Numbered from the stretch's first letter, positions 1 to 12,512 are shown. The stretch: DNA of 64,000 bases from Symbiodinium kawagutii (GCA_009767595.1 VSDK01015306.1:161894-225893); one strand, 5' to 3'. Program-made: numbers and translations. Notes: generated by a model not told the origin, from the letters alone.

Positions 1-2450
1 CCGCATGCAAACCCTGTGCTCGGGCACAGACGTCTTCTCTCCAGCCAATCGCAAACATGGGAATTCTCACCTTCGTTTTGTGAAAAGAACATCCGATTAC
101 CAGAAAGTGTGTTGAAAAGCGTCATTTTTCCGTTTCAAGGCACCAAGTTGGGATTCACCAAGATGTTTTCCCTGGAAATGATGCGATTGAAGGCACTGGA
201 ATTGATGAAAGTGCCAATACAATTTATGATGGGTTCTTGTCTTCAGTACAACGTAATTACTGTACTTGGCATCATTCATGCAACGATGCGTCCAAGATGG
301 ACGCCCAATGACCACCTTCTGCAATCTATTGACTAGCATCATTGCAGAAGTGAGGATAATTACGATTGCTTGATACTATCAATGTCTTCTTGAGTATCAA
401 ATGTATCAAGCACATTGATTGTAATCACAGCTGCACACACAGAGATACTTTGGGTTGTTACGCCACCACCTAAGAGTCCTGAAAATGTCTCACTGTAGTA
501 TCCCTGCATCACTTCAATCGGGGCGCACGCCCAGGTTGAGTGCGTTGACCCATGCCATCACGGTCTTCTGTTCCAAGCCGTATCGATTGTGGACCAGAAC
601 CATTGGCTTGAGATTGCTGCATAGCGTGCTGATCTTGTTCGATTCTGCCCTCATCATTCCGTGGTTACACCTTCCAAGGGCACAGTTGTCACACTGGGAT
701 ATGTTTCTCCATTGCTTTATTCCCTTCGCCATCTTCACCTTCAACAGCTTCTTGGCGGCTTATGTCGATGTCAGACTGGCTTTGCCCCCCAGTTAAAATG
801 GCCCGTTATTAGCGCAAATCCCCATTGTGTAAAACCTGTTTTTTCTTTTTTTGGAAGGGGTCAAGAACTGTAAGGGGAGAGGATTCATTTGTTGGTTTGC
901 TCATAGTTGAACGATTTTCAACCCAGATGGCCCAAAGCCCCAAAAGTAGATGGTGGAAAAGCAGGCAGCCGGCCTGTGGTGTCTCGCGGTCATGGGATTG
1001 GCATGCTACAACGAAGGCCGATGATGGTTGCACTGTTACTTGGAATGTGTCCAAATATAATCAAATATACGCATATAATCATAATTTGATCGCATTTTTG
1101 CAGATATCATGAACACATGCGAACATGCAATATGTTTACCTCTATTCATGCATCACAGACAGACGTGTGGGTATGCATAAATACATACTTATGCGCACAT
1201 GCACGCAGGCGCAACAGAATTTCGTGCACATACCGTGCAATGGCAGTGGCCATTGACATCCATGGACTACGATGTTACTAACGGTGGGTATGATCAACCA
1301 TTCATTGCGTCCCTATTTAAGGTCAAGGGGGCGCGTGTTCGTGCATCCCCCTCAGTTCTGGGTCATTTATCTCCCTCAAGTTTGGATCGACCATCCCCGT
1401 TTTGGACAGTACCAGAATGGGATGAGACAGACCAAAACGGGATGATACCCAGTGTGTGGAGAAATGTGAGAGGAATGTCTAACAAAACTTTTGCATAAAG
1501 ACGGTTTGAATGAAAGGCATAGCACTGACACTCACAAGATAGACTGATTTGGACTTTCTTCGCTTTGTGTCGTAGCAAGTCCGTGGATGGTGTATGCTGT
1601 ATTCCTCCCTGCCTCCTGGAGAATCCAGGATAGTTGGATGGCACAGTGGTTTGATGGCTACAGGCTACAGGTAGGTTTGCCCATCCCTAGCCCCCCCCAT
1701 GGTCCCCTTTCCCGGCCGCCAAAGACCCAAAGTGATTTCGACCACCATTTTCAAGCCGGATGGGTATCACCATCAACTATCTCGTGTCTTGTGGCTTGTT
1801 GATTTTTTTGATATCTATTGGTATTAAAAAAGGAACATCCATTTGGCATTTGGGATTATTGATCTATATGTATATGTATTTCTGGGGTCCCATGTTGCGA
1901 CACGTCCAGCCATTGCCGCGGCGCTGGATGGATCCCAGGCTGCTTGCTGGTGCAGTTGAACCAATATTCACTGGAGACCAAGGACTGGCTGCAGCTTCAG
2001 GTCCCTGAGTTGGAGATCGCCCTCCAGTGGCCAGTGATATTTTACCATTAAGCTTGTACCCAAAGGTTGTGATATTATATTTTTGTACACAACGAATCTG
2101 CGAGTTTCCCAAGGGCTATGTGAAAACATGCTGTTGGCTTGTTGGTACCTGGTGCAGGTGACTCTTGCCATGGAAGTCGTAGGAAGCTTTCGGGGAAAGC
2201 GATCAGGTTTCTTTGGATTGCAGGGGCCAAAGGCCCACACCCAGTGCTGAGCATCACGAATGGCCTACCACTATCACTACTTGCATGAATTCAGTCTGGA
2301 GTAATTACCTTTTCTACATATCATTGTCATACAACATCATGCATTCTGTTTGGTTGTGAACTTCATCGTCAAAGCCACTAGTCTTCCAGCTGAACTTCAC
2401 CAAGTTGACGATGGGGTACCAGGCGATTTTCGGATGAATTCATAGGGACT
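1..2450. other. Non-coding or unresolved DNA at left edge
   Basis: No convincing exon was found. The short open frames here have no third-position G/C preference and no flanking AG|G and GT pair. Scattered GC-richer patches near 500-560, 940-1020 and 1900-2010 could be small exons or decayed sequence, but no frame stands out. The CA/GT-rich intron-like repeat texture of the rest of the window is weak here. Confidence 0.5.
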
Positions 2451-2455
2451 GCGCG

Positions 2456-2827
2456 ATGATGTCGGGGGTGCCGTCGACGAGATTCACTGTCGACAGTCGT
2501 ATCCTTTCCGTTCAGCGCCGCATGGCACTCTCGGGTGTTGCAGTGCTTCTGGCACGGAACAAGGCAGCAAACCCATGCAAACCGAAAAGAAAAAGACAAC
2601 CCAGCCATCATTTTTGTACAACAAAGTTCTTGGGTATCTCTCTAAGGCTCAAAACTTCACCCCCAAATCCCCAAATGGGTGGCTTACTCCGGGCCTGTAG
2701 GCCTACCCCAAGCTGTGGCACCCACAGCTCCCGAGACGCTAGGAGCTGGCCTTGCGAGCAGCATATCTGGACTTTCAAACCTTGGATGATGCTGGGCTCC
2801 ATGGGCTTGGCGTCTCTGGGGCGTTGA
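2456..2827 (+). CDS. Candidate coding patch, unrecognised protein
   Basis: A 123-codon frame opens at ATG 2456. Its first 45 codons show about two thirds G/C at third positions and a natural-looking mix of residues, beginning MMSGVPSTRF. The second half is less convincing. From about 2700 another frame also looks protein-like (a PQAVAPTAPE stretch), so two small exons in different frames are as likely as one long one. No family was recognised. It could also be chance. Confidence 0.25.
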   Translation: MMSGVPSTRFTVDSRILSVQRRMALSGVAVLLARNKAANPCKPKRKRQPSHHFCTTKFLGISLRLKTSPPNPQMGGLLRACRPTPSCGTHSSRDARSWPCEQHIWTFKPWMMLGSMGLASLGR

Positions 2828-3079
2828 TCGGAAGTTATCAAAGTGGAGAACCGGGTTGGAGGGTTTTATTGGCGAAGGCCAGCCACAGTTTAGAGCATCA
2901 AAGAATCGCCACATATTAAGATGGATTGTGGTATACCCCTCACTTTGGGTTCTTCCAGAATTGACCATCAGTGACTATCATTTGCAATAAATCATCACAT
3001 TGTAGTGCCCTGTCCAAATATCTAGGACTCGCTAGTGCGAGCCGTCATTTTTACTGCTTTCGTTGGGGATAGTCTTTGC

Positions 3080-3161
3080 TGCAGCAGCTGGCTGCTGCTG
3101 GTGNNNNNNNNNNNNNNNNNNNNNNNNNNNNNCTGCTGCTGCTGCTGCTGCTGCTGCTGCC
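3080..3161. repeat. CTG/CAG trinucleotide tract with assembly gap
   Basis: CTG repeats flank a run of N from 3104 to 3132, so the true repeat length is unknown. The open frame across it encodes only alanine plus unknown residues and is not a gene. Confidence 0.9.
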
Positions 3162-3563
3162 GCCCATGAACTGGATCACAAATCACCACAAATCACCATA
3201 ATCACCATTTTCACCGGAGCAGAATTGATCATTATCCACCACCAATACCGTTGACCATCATTGCCAGCCATGAGCCACCCATGTTCGCTATTCTCATTTG
3301 CCTGTGGGCCAAAACCCTGTACCCTGGCTGTTCGCATTGCTGAAATGACCGGTTACTAGTGCAACTGTTGGGATGTTCACCAATTTTTTGGGACTATTTG
3401 ACTAGCTGATCATTTAGATGGTGAATGATATATTTTTAAGTTTCTATCCCATTTTTATGGAATCATTGCCAACTAGTCCAGGCTTTGGGATGCTTGGTCA
3501 TGATCCCTAGCCATTTTCTGTACCATTCAGCAGAGCCATGACCAACCACCACGACGCGCCGAG

Positions 3564-3626
3564 GATGCCACCTGCACCAGCCATGCCGATGAGATTCGGA
3601 TCCGCGCCGCCATCAGCGGGCACGAG
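3564..3626 (+). CDS. Locus A exon, unrecognised protein
   Basis: The exon starts after GAG|G and ends at GAG|GTGGGG. It gives 21 codons in phase 0 with about 80% G/C at third positions, including DEIRIRAAISGHE. It joins in phase to the exon at 4175 (ISGHE then EDVDTAIR). A competing reading starts at ATG 3538 (MTNHHDAPRM) in another frame and would end at the consensus donor near 3648 (TTCG|GTGAGA). I prefer the first because of the phase-consistent join. The function is unknown. Confidence 0.5.
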
Positions 3627-3732
3627 GTGGGGGTTCTTCGGTGAGAGCCAAGACGTCAACCTGGGCACTTGGATTGATACATATGGGTGTTTTATTAATA
3701 TAAATGGTCAATAAAAGGATGCTTTGATCATA

Positions 3733-3846
3733 TATGGATGTTTCTTAAAGTAGGGGAGGGACCTCCAAATCATCCTTTTTATCAACCATTTCTAGTAATA
3801 AAACCATCCATTGTTCGGGTTCCCTATTTGGAGAAACAATCATATG
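3733..3846 (+). repeat. Family-A inverted-repeat element
   Basis: Diverged copy: ATATGGATGTTTCTTAAAGT at the left, CCCTATTTGGAGAAAC at the right. + orientation means the inner AAATCATCC...AACCATC order is read on this strand. Confidence 0.65.
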
Positions 3847-4174
3847 ATGTTGAAGGAAATTCTGAACTCGGACACATGCACACACCGATGGTTTTTGCAT
3901 GTTTTGTTACCGTGTGGCTGTGGGATCAACATTGAACTGCATGTTACTTGAGGTTCTTGAACTTGTGACCTGGACTCTGCAACAGAACACGCTTCCGCTT
4001 TGTTCAATGATCCACTCTGATGTCAATGTAGGTGCCATTATTGGCGAAGTCTCATCGTTGGCAAACTGAAGCTGGTTAGTCAACTCACCCCAACTAATTC
4101 CCATCTCAAGTTCAACTCTGAGTTGACAACCAGGTTGGTTCACTAACCATGGCCTGCAGCCAACATGGTGCCAG

Positions 4175-4288
4175 GAAGATGTGGATACGGCCATCCGTGT
4201 CTTGATGAAAGCGGGCGCCTACAACCACGAGCTCCGCCGGGCCTATGACAACAATGAAGACATCACTGCTGCGGGCACCAGAGATGCT
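4175..4288 (+). CDS. Locus A exon, unrecognised helical segment
   Basis: An AG|GAAGATG acceptor opens a frame reading EDVDTAIRVLMKAGAYNHEL and then a charged, helix-like continuation of about 18 residues. The residues (AIRVLMKAGA, ELRRAYD) and GC-rich third positions look like real protein. The 3' splice border is not resolved; the frame meets TAG at about 4291. The segment is too short to assign to a family. Confidence 0.55.
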
Positions 4289-4943
4289 TAGCTCAGCGCC
4301 AGATGCTACGAGTTGTGATGCCGGGCTGTTGACTGATGTTGACTGCTTGGGTACCAGTTGTGGCTGTTAACTTCGCTTGGTTCACGTGTGGGTAACCAGG
4401 TGATTCCGGTAGAGTTGGCGAATCGAATCACAAACTTGTAGTTGGGGAGAGGATCACTGGCTGTAGACAGTCAACAGGTGGAATATCGAGTTCATTTCCA
4501 GCTGAATTCAGGCCCAAGAGCCCAAGAGTTTGGGAGTTCTGGCTAGTGCATGGTTCATAACCGTGGTTAATGATGGGTTGATGATGGTTGATAATGTTTA
4601 ATGGTGGTCAATGATGTTTGATGATGATTAATGGCGTTTGATGATGGTCAATGGTGTTCAGTGATGGTTAATGATGGGCTGCCAATGGCAAATGATGGTG
4701 AATCATGTAGAATAAGCAAGCATAAGAACCAACAGTCAATAGTTAGATTTGTCGATTCACAGGCTCAGGTTACAATAGTTATGTGCACCAAAAGTCAGCT
4801 TGTTCTCGCAGCTGTACAGAGATTAATCTGCCCACCTCCCGGCGGTCGGTGCCAATAGCGAGGAACATGCCATGCCAGAAGCATCCAGCTGTTGCCATGC
4901 CTAAAATGGAAACCACAACAGTTGGTGGGGCTACAATCTACAA

Positions 4944-5053
4944 CATTTGGCGGTTTCTTAGAATAGGGGACACCCAAAATGGTTGGTTTACTACTAAAAA
5001 TGACCAATAATAGATGATTTGGGGATACCCCTAATTTAAGAAACACCCATTTG
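4944..5053 (-). repeat. Family-A inverted-repeat element
   Basis: Ends CGGTTTCTTAGAATAGGGG and CCCCTAATTTAAGAAACACC; inner GGTTGGTTTACTACT then GATGATTTGGGG, i.e. reversed relative to the 53194 copy. Confidence 0.75.
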
Positions 5054-5257
5054 TGGACAAACCCATGTATTTGACTTCATTTGGTTGCTGGTTGCTATGC
5101 CCTCACTTGGTCGTTGCTGGTTGGTGCTTTGTAGCGGGAAACTTTTCCAACTTCGCCCCGCAATGTCGCTAAGGATATTTGCATCAAGACCTTTTTGGTC
5201 GCGGTTTTATGGTTGCTTGGCAGCAGTGTCACAACAACATGGTGGCAGGTTGTTCAA

Positions 5258-5352
5258 ATGGGGGTTTCTGAAAATAGGAGACCCCCAAATCATTTAATAT
5301 TAATCGTTTACAGTAATAAGCCAATCATTGAAGTTGGTATATCCCCTATCAT
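5258..5352 (+). repeat. Family-A element, decayed right end
   Basis: The left end GGGGGTTTCTGAAAATAGG and CCCCCAAATCATTTAATATT are clear; the right end is reduced to TATCCCCTATC. Confidence 0.55.
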
Positions 5353-6407
5353 TGCTTATCATCCCCTTGTTGATAACCATGGTTGACCATTAATAAACCA
5401 AGCATAGCTTTAGGATACCCATCTGGTGATGAAACTTGGGGAATCCCAAGTTATGGTTGCTTCCCTATAAGCCAAAAATAACTACTATTGGATAATTTAG
5501 TGGTAACCCCAGCTATTATGAAACCACTATATGGAGGTGAAGTTGCCATCCAAGTGTCAGATTCTTGTTAAATTGAACCCATTAAAATCGTTTGGGGCCC
5601 TTGCGCCGTGCTCCTTTTACTTGCATGGCGACTACGCGAGCCTGTTGCTAATGGGAGATTCGTAGTGATAACAATCAAACCAGTAAATCATCTATTCATG
5701 ATTCCTAGATTCGGCATATGTGCAGGGAGCATACCAACTTTTTCGGATCACGATGCTGCTTGATTTTGGATCTCCCATTCCATGTTTTGTCGCATGCCAC
5801 GTGCCGCTACCGATGGAATGCCCTGTCCATGCGAATCAACTGCTACGGGGGTCCTTGTTGGCCACCCTTAGTGACTGAATGTTGCTGTACAACACAGAGC
5901 CGATGATTTGTTGCCGGTGGAAGTCGCCTTTGAACTTGGGGAAACCATGGGGTGTCCTATGGTTAAGAATGGCTAATAGTGTTGAACTATCCGGGATCAC
6001 CAACAACAGCTGGTTGGTGTTTTTAAAGATTGGATGGTGAATTCACGACCATTTTTCGGAGGGCTTCAAACGAACCAGATAACATAACATGGCTGCGGGA
6101 CATCCACCATTGATAAATCGCCTCGATGTTGGTTTTTGCTGAGACCCCCAAGCGATTTCTGGATTTTGACATTGCAATCCCGTTTGCATGACAGTAGCTG
6201 CAACACAAACCTGCTGATGCCAATGTTGGAGTGAGTTCAGTGGTCAACCCTCATTCACCAGCTTCTTCACCATCATTATCATGAAACATTCTCAACCAGC
6301 TTATAGACCTTCATCTGCTAAGCATGGATATCAACTGGCTTAGTATCCTTCATTTGTTTACCGCTACCATGGTGTCCAGTGTCAACCATCAGCGATGGGT
6401 TCCCCAG

Positions 6408-6520
6408 GTTGATGTCGACGCTGGACACTTCGGGCGCGGCGGAGGTGCAGCAAGGCTGTCCCAACGATCACTGGGCCGCGTATCTCTGGACCGCTGCAGT
6501 GCCTCGGCAGTGCTTTGGGG
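6408..6520 (+). CDS. Locus A candidate exon
   Basis: An acceptor CCCCAG|GTTG at 6407/6408 opens a frame (after one leading base) that reads LMSTLDTSGAAEVQQG and then a segment with WAAYLWTAAVP. About 70% of third positions are G/C. The 3' border is not certain, because the following sequence is a GGGGAAGG/GGGGTGGGG run that offers GA and GT donors. No family was recognised. Confidence 0.45.
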
Positions 6521-6640
6521 AAGGGGTGGGGAAGGGGGTCGCTGGATTTGCTTAGAGGGAAGGGGGTCACTTGGGGGCAGGGGTGGGGCCGTGCTAGGGC
6601 AGGGTTGGGCGGTGGGGAAGGGGGTCACTTGATTTGCTCG
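6490..6640 (+). repeat. G-rich run (GGGGAAGGGGGTC units)
   Basis: Repeated GGGAAGGGGGTCACTTG and GGGGTGGGG motifs occupy the start of what is probably an intron. The open frames on both strands across it are low-complexity consequences of this base composition. Confidence 0.7.
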
Positions 6641-7433
6641 TGCTTGTGAGGTTTGAAGTGAAATGCTTTTAATGGTCTAAGTGTGATTTCTTGGAATCCA
6701 ATGCTGCGGCTGACCTTCGAATCATTGAGATTGTGCAGTTTCCGGAGTTCGCTGCTTGGTAATTGTAGGAATGAGAACTGGTCGTTGAAACCATGCGTTT
6801 GGTGGCTTCCGGTTCCAATTTCAACGTTTGTTTCACGGATTCCAAACAGTTCCAGCCCAGTTCATTCCACCAGCGAAACGGTAATTAGTAGGAATTAGTG
6901 TCAGATTGGCTTCAAACTAAGCAACCATTAACCATTTCTTGTTTAGACCGGAAATGCCGGATGTGTCTTCTGGGTCATGAGAACATAGGATAAATTGGGA
7001 CTTTTCTCGATGACATTTGAGTTTTTGCGTGCAAAGAAATCAAAGCCAGCATCGTTGGGAACCAGTGATTTTGAGTTTCTTACCGCTGGCCTGCGATTTG
7101 GAAACATTGGAATCGACCTCTGATGAATGTGGTGCAAGATATATAAGCACTAATATACACATATGTAATCATATGTGGACATACATGTATATGTCCAAAT
7201 TTAGATAGATATATATGGATAGATTACTATGTTTAGAAGATATATATATATATATATATACATATGCACATCAACATGAATCAACACATATAAACAGCTA
7301 TAAGCATATGAATAAATGAATAGATATATGGCTACACACATAGACCAGCCTATGTGCAGATCACCTCCGCCCACAAAGCTCTACGGCTCATGCCCCTCCC
7401 CAGCCGTCATCCGCCGCCTCCCCGGTGCCTCAG

Positions 7434-7500
7434 GCAGTCTCGGCGGTAACCACCGCGACGCTGCCGTTGCTGATTTGGCGCCTGCAAATGACGGGACCCC
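7434..7500 (+). CDS. Locus A candidate exon
   Basis: After CCTCAG|G a phase-0 frame reads AVSAVTTATLPLLIWRLQMT with GC-rich third positions, ending near a GACGGG that could act as a GA donor. The open frame extends upstream to about 7360 as Pro/Ser/Ala-rich residues, so the exon may be longer. It is short and partly low-complexity; no family was recognised. Confidence 0.35.
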
Positions 7501-8133
7501 AACGAGCGCTCCATGCAGCCCCTGGGATCAGCAATCTTGTTGCATTTGCAAACAAAGTGTGTAAAGATATGGACATAATATATATATATATATTATACAT
7601 ATATAGATGTAGATGTATGTATTGATAGATCTATATGCATCAAGATTATATAGATGCTTATGCAGTTCTAGAACTGCTCTTGATGGTTCGTGATGGTTGA
7701 TGGTTAAGCTACATTGTTGTGATGTCATGGCTTCATTCCAATCCATGAGACAGAAATCCAACTGTTAATCAACCTCGATGTGCGAGGGTTGTAATTACAT
7801 CATGCGGACTTATCATATTAGACTATGCCATATGGATTGATCACGGTTTCCATAAATCATATGGGTTGATTCAGGGACGAATTCAGGACCCAACCTCGGA
7901 GTAGTCCCGCCACTTGGTGGTCGAAGGTCAAAGCTTGGCTGTGCATGGCCATGATGGTGGTGGGGGTGCCCTTAACTTTGCAAATCGAGAACCACATGCT
8001 GCTTGGCTTCGCTGCGTCACCTCAGTGGCCACAATCTTGAGCAAAGTCGTTGGTCAGGATGTCTGTGGAAGGTATGATGGATAGGTATGGATAGGTGGTA
8101 TGCTTCTTCTAGGGAACATCTATTTATTCTATT

Positions 8134-8248
8134 TGGTTGGTAGTTTCAAACATTTTTTATTTTTCCCAAATGTACTGTAACTGTTGACAAATGGTTGGTT
8201 GACTTTCGCATATTCTTCATGATGGGGTGGTTCAACCACCAACCAGCT
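8134..8248 (+). repeat. Family-B inverted-repeat element
   Basis: Left end GGTTGGTAGTTTCAAAC, inner TTTATTTTTCCC and AATGGTTGGTTGAC, right end GGGGTGGTTCAACCACCAA. The right end itself is a small hairpin (GGTGGTTCAACCACC). Confidence 0.7.
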
Positions 8249-8644
8249 GTGAGTTTTGTACACTTTTATATTTCTAGTTGCTTGTTCGCTGCCAGGGGTA
8301 GACATGTCTCCCGTTTGCCATCGAAACCGTGGCCGAGGTTAAAAGGAATGCACATCCTCCACATACACCGAAGGCCTGGCTGAGATTTTCCCACAGATTT
8401 CGGCTGAATTGGGGTTGCAGGAGTCATCAGGAGTTCAGCCACGAATGTGCATTTATAGCTCTTATAAAGCACTATATTACTATATTTCCATGTATATCTA
8501 TAGAAAATATATTTACGTATGCCATAGGCCAATGGCACATCCTTATCAGTTAGAGATTGTGCATAATGATAAAATTGCGACGTAGCTATGTAATGGTGTG
8601 GTATATTTGTGTAGCGAAACACCTTTTTTTATATAGCGATATCA

Positions 8645-8758
8645 CATGTGGGGATTTCTCAAAATTGGGGTACCCCCAATCATCCAACAGAGAACATTTT
8701 TCGTACTAATCCAACCATAGCTTTGGGGTTCCGTATGGCTTGAGAAACGCCCAAATAG
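8645..8758 (+). repeat. Family-A inverted-repeat element
   Basis: Left GATTTCTCAAAATTGGGGTA and right GGCTTGAGAAACGCC, with inner CCAATCATCC and AATCCAACCATAGCTTTGG. Confidence 0.7.
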
Positions 8759-8871
8759 TAGTTGTTTGGCCCTTATTCTGGGTTTTTATCTACTCTTATT
8801 AACCATGATTAGTGCTATAACATGCTATAACCCCCTAAAAACAGGCGAGAAATCAATCACTTGATATCGCG

Positions 8872-8985
8872 TATGGTGGTTTCTCAAATAAGGGTATCCC
8901 CAATCATCTAGTATTAACTAATTAGAGTATTTATAGTAGTAAACCAACCATAACTTTGGGGGTTCCCACAGTTACGAACACCACC
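8872..8985 (+). repeat. Family-A inverted-repeat element
   Basis: Left TATGGTGGTTTCTCAAATAA, inner AGTAGTAAACCAACCATAAC, right end eroded (TTACGAACACCACC). Confidence 0.7.
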
Positions 8986-9192
8986 ACAGTCATAAAAGCT
9001 ATAAGTAGATATTGATCCAACCATCTATGCAACCAACCATTGACCAGCTAATTGGTCATTATAAACCACTATAAACCACTACAAACTATTATATCCATCA
9101 ACCAACCACTGTAAAACCTTAACCACCATTAATCATGTAATAAACCTTGTAGTGAAACCACCATATCCATCACATCGCCGCTGAGTCTGCAG

Positions 9193-9255
9193 GCCCATGA
9201 TTGAGGAGGAGCGGTGTCCATCGAAAGGCACCCTGAAACTTGGCGGAAAAGTCAG
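9193..9255 (+). CDS. Locus A exon, phase-joined to next exon
   Basis: Acceptor TCTGCAG|GCCC and donor GTCAG|GTGGGA bracket 63 nt. After one leading base it reads PMIEEERCPSKGTLKLGGKV and ends with two bases of a codon. The next recognised exon (10936) starts with exactly one leading base, completing an Arg codon. Both splice sites match consensus, which is the main support. Confidence 0.5.
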
Positions 9256-9259
9256 GTGG

Positions 9260-10930
9260 GACACCCTGGGACACCCGGGATAGGTAATGAAGATGGTTTG
9301 TTCATAGTTAATCATGACTATTAATGTTTTTTTCATGGTTAGTTGTAATTGATTATATTTTTTTTGATTGTTGATCATGATTAACTTTTTTCATGGTTAA
9401 TCATGATGGATTATTCTTTTTTAAAGAAATTGTTGATCATGATAAATGATGCTTACTTGATGTTAAATCGTTACTATTTTTTTTAAAGAAATTGTTGATC
9501 ATGATTAATGATGCTTACTTGATGTTGAATGATGTTTAATTATAGTGGCAAAATCATTGGTTAATGATGATGATGATTGATGCTTATTTCTGGTAGTTGA
9601 TTTAATGAATGTCCTTACCGATGGTTCATGATGGCAAATGAGGGTCCATGGTGGTCAAACATAGTTTTGATGGAAGCTTATGGTTGATGATGAAAAGTGG
9701 CTAAAGATGGTGAACAGTAATGATGGTTCGTGATGGTTGAGAAGCTCCGTTCTAACCCAGCTATGCACCTGGTAGCTTCCATTTTCATGATCAGTTGACC
9801 TGCCTGGTCAAGGATATCATGTGGATGATGCTTGTGAGACTCATGCTTGATGGCTTTAATGCTTGATACTGAGAACAGCTAGGTATCAGCACCGTAGTGA
9901 CATTAAGTAGAGATGAATCATCAACTGATTGACACTGACAATCACCATCATGGAGAGCCTCTGGAAACGAAACTCGAAGCTGAAAGTCAGCATTTTGATA
10001 GGTCAACCCATTAGAAATCCTGGATTTTCTACGCAACCAGGTTAGTTTGCCATCGTAGATAGCTCAAAGAAGTGATTGCCCACCCACAGACCAAGCAACC
10101 ACCCTTCCAAGCAACCAGGCAACCAAGCATCGAGATGGTGACTTGCCACTCATAACCAACTACTCTTAACCTATTGGCCTTCCTATGATTGCCGCTTGTC
10201 GCTGCCAGGTGATGACATTGCCTTGACTGAAACCATCCATCATTGACCATGTAATTGCATGAATCAGCGTAAATTGACAACAGGGACAATCAGTGTCTAG
10301 TACTTACTAGCAATAATCATTTTGTGAGAATCATGGATACATCATCAACGATCCCCAGCTAACCAATTTGTGCGACACAGTTCATTGACGATGAGCTACC
10401 ATGATTATCAAGGCCTCTTGTTCAACCCATGTTTATTGACAACCCATGGTTTACTTTAAGTAAACCGTGAGAAGCTGTGCCACTGTGAGTCAAATACAAT
10501 CACAAATCATCACTTGCAACTTCAAACATATAATAGGTATCAACAACTATTCCTTAGCTATGCCTGAACATGATGTATACATATATATATATATATATAC
10601 GTATGTAAACTGCACACACACACACACGCAAGATAAATAGATGAATAACATAGATATGATATATTTCATTCGTACGCAAAATACATATGCCTCATCGCGC
10701 TAGCTCTGACCTCACACTCTCCATCTCCCATTTTGCTTCCAAGGATCATTGACTAAGCATCATTAAGCATCAACCAATCAACCAATCAACCAATCAGTCA
10801 CCATGCAAAGATATACCATTGCTAGCCTTCATCAACCATTCATTAGCCATTCATAAACCATTCATTAACCATTCATTAACCATTCATTAACCATCATAAA
10901 GCATCATGAATCACCATCACTCACCATGTT
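9260..10930. other. Intron-like stretch with opposite-strand repeat halves
   Basis: The first part (9300-9740) is rich in GGTTAATGATG-type units; the last part (10740-10925) is rich in CATTCATTAACC/ATCACCATC-type units, the reverse complement. An 11-bp tandem run CATTCATTAAC lies at 10851-10895. No exon was recognised. Confidence 0.65.
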
Positions 10931-10935
10931 TTAAG

Positions 10936-11061
10936 GCCCCTTTGGCTCCCCCGTTCCGTCCGCCCGCTGAGGATCATGTTGGTCTTCTTCCGGCCTTCGC
11001 TGGCCATCCTGGCCACGGCTTCGGCGTTGATCGGGCCCTGGAAGATTCGTTCGCGCCTGCG
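10936..11061 (+). CDS. Locus A exon with hydrophobic segment
   Basis: Acceptor TTAAG|GCCC opens a frame with about 85% G/C at third positions. It contains IMLVFFRPSLAILATASALI followed by a basic tail (WKIRSRLR). The hydrophobic stretch of about 20 residues flanked by arginines and lysine suggests a membrane segment, with the basic end probably cytosolic. A donor is likely at CTGCG|GTCCG. The flanks follow the intron polarity of the window: CA-rich before, GT-rich after. Confidence 0.55.
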
Positions 11062-11671
11062 GTCCGTGGGCAGCTGCTCAACGTGAACGTCGGTGATGGA
11101 TGCACCAAGGAGGAGTGGTTTATGATAGGTTAAGAGTGGTTAATGATAGGTGAATGGTGGTTAATGATGGGTTACTGGTGGCTGATGTTAGGTGAAATGT
11201 GGTCGATTATGGGTAGATAGTGGTTAATAGTGAGTTAAACGTGGTTGATGATAGGTTATAGTAGGTTATAATACTAGCTTAGTGATGGCTGATAATGGGT
11301 TTATTCTTAGATATTTCAAGGTGGTCAACAATGGTGAATAGTATTGTAGGTTGATAGTTGTTAAAATGATAGGTTATTAGTGGCAAATAATGGTTAATCT
11401 TAAAGATATCTAAACGGGGAAGTTGTGTTGCTGTGTTTTCAAATTGTAAACGGTGTAAGCAGCGGTAGAATGGCGGTAAACTGATGATGGCTAATCCTAT
11501 CATTCATTATATTGTCAATCTCAGATCCAGGGATAGATCAACCACCAGTTTTACTGTAGTTGGTGATCTCTACCATCGAAGATGAGAGGGGTTTATCAGC
11601 ATGGATGCCCCATGACGTCCTTGATAGATCCACCACTGGATATGACCGCTGCCGTCGCAGCATCTGCTAAG

Positions 11672-11791
11672 GTTTCGTGACAGACACCACCATGCACCAC
11701 ATGACCATGACCGCGAGCAGCATGCTTTCGGTGCCCACACACTCGACGACGTCGGATTCAGAATCCGAAAGCACCAGTGAAAGTGCCACCG
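11672..11791 (+). CDS. Locus A candidate exon, frame unresolved
   Basis: Acceptor CTAAG|G at 11671/11672 and a donor CACCG|GTGACG at 11791/11792. One frame gives a Ser/Thr/Asp-rich segment (TTSDSESESTSESATGDD), which would be a disordered linker. Another gives an Asp/His-rich segment (FRDRHHHAPHDHDREQ) that fits the preceding exon's phase. Third-position G/C favours the first, phase the second. Confidence 0.35.
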
Positions 11792-12512
11792 GTGACGACC
11801 GGACCATGTGACCTTCCAGGGTAGCAATCGTTGAGGCGTCATTTCTTCTCAGAAAAGAGAAATGATACAAACTGGAGCGGCGATCATCACAATTGAACAT
11901 TCTCACTGTGAAGCATAGTACCAGTGGCAAGTTACTTCAATGGAAAAACACCAACATGAACCAGTGCTTCCCATGTTTGGGAGCGGTAGAAAAGTTTGGA
12001 GCTGCAGTGTTGCCTTCGGAAATGGCTCCCAAAAAGGACCATGAAGGAACGCATAGGATACCTGCAAACCAGCGCCCACGTAACACGTGCGTTGCCCGGT
12101 GGATTTCCCACTGTCAAGCAGGGCTCCCAAGGAGCCCCTGGAACCTTCGCACAAAGCGAAGCAAAATCAGCACCATGGCACGCGCTCCAGGGTCGGTTGA
12201 TCATTGGTGCTTGGGGCCCATGCAGTGCTTGGTGACCCAGTGTGGATGATCCCATACAAAACCAAGGTTAATGACCACGTACCAAGCAGTATGAGCCAGT
12301 ATTGACTGTATCAACCATCATTAGCCTAGTCGTTCTCTAGCCATTGTTTGCCCTAAAACCAGCTGATTGACCATCAACTATTGCCATTGTTGACCACTAC
12401 TAACCTTCATTCAGCATTTGCCAGTTTTTTTTTCGTGATTAACATTTACATACATTTACCCTTATTCAATGATTGACCGTGGCTGAGCAGAAGAAAACCA
12501 TCAAGGTACAGT

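Larger units (their letters stand above)
4290..6400. other. Intron-like repeat-rich stretch
   Basis: The left part (4540-4700) is built of GGTTGATGATGG-like units, and the right end (6240-6300) of CCTCATTCACCA-like units of the opposite strand. Two family-A inverted-repeat elements and a decayed third lie inside. No exon was recognised. Confidence 0.6.
7500..9190. other. Intron-like stretch with inverted-repeat elements
   Basis: Holds TA/CATATA microsatellites near 7241-7262 and 7578-7602, one family-B element (8134-8248) and two family-A elements (8645-8758 and 8872-8985). A GC-richer patch at 7890-8040 showed no consistent coding frame. Confidence 0.6.

Noticed and set aside
7360-7564. Reading the whole Pro/Ser-rich stretch as one exon
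   Set aside because: Only the right part has an AG|G acceptor and better composition; the left part is low-complexity and uncertain.
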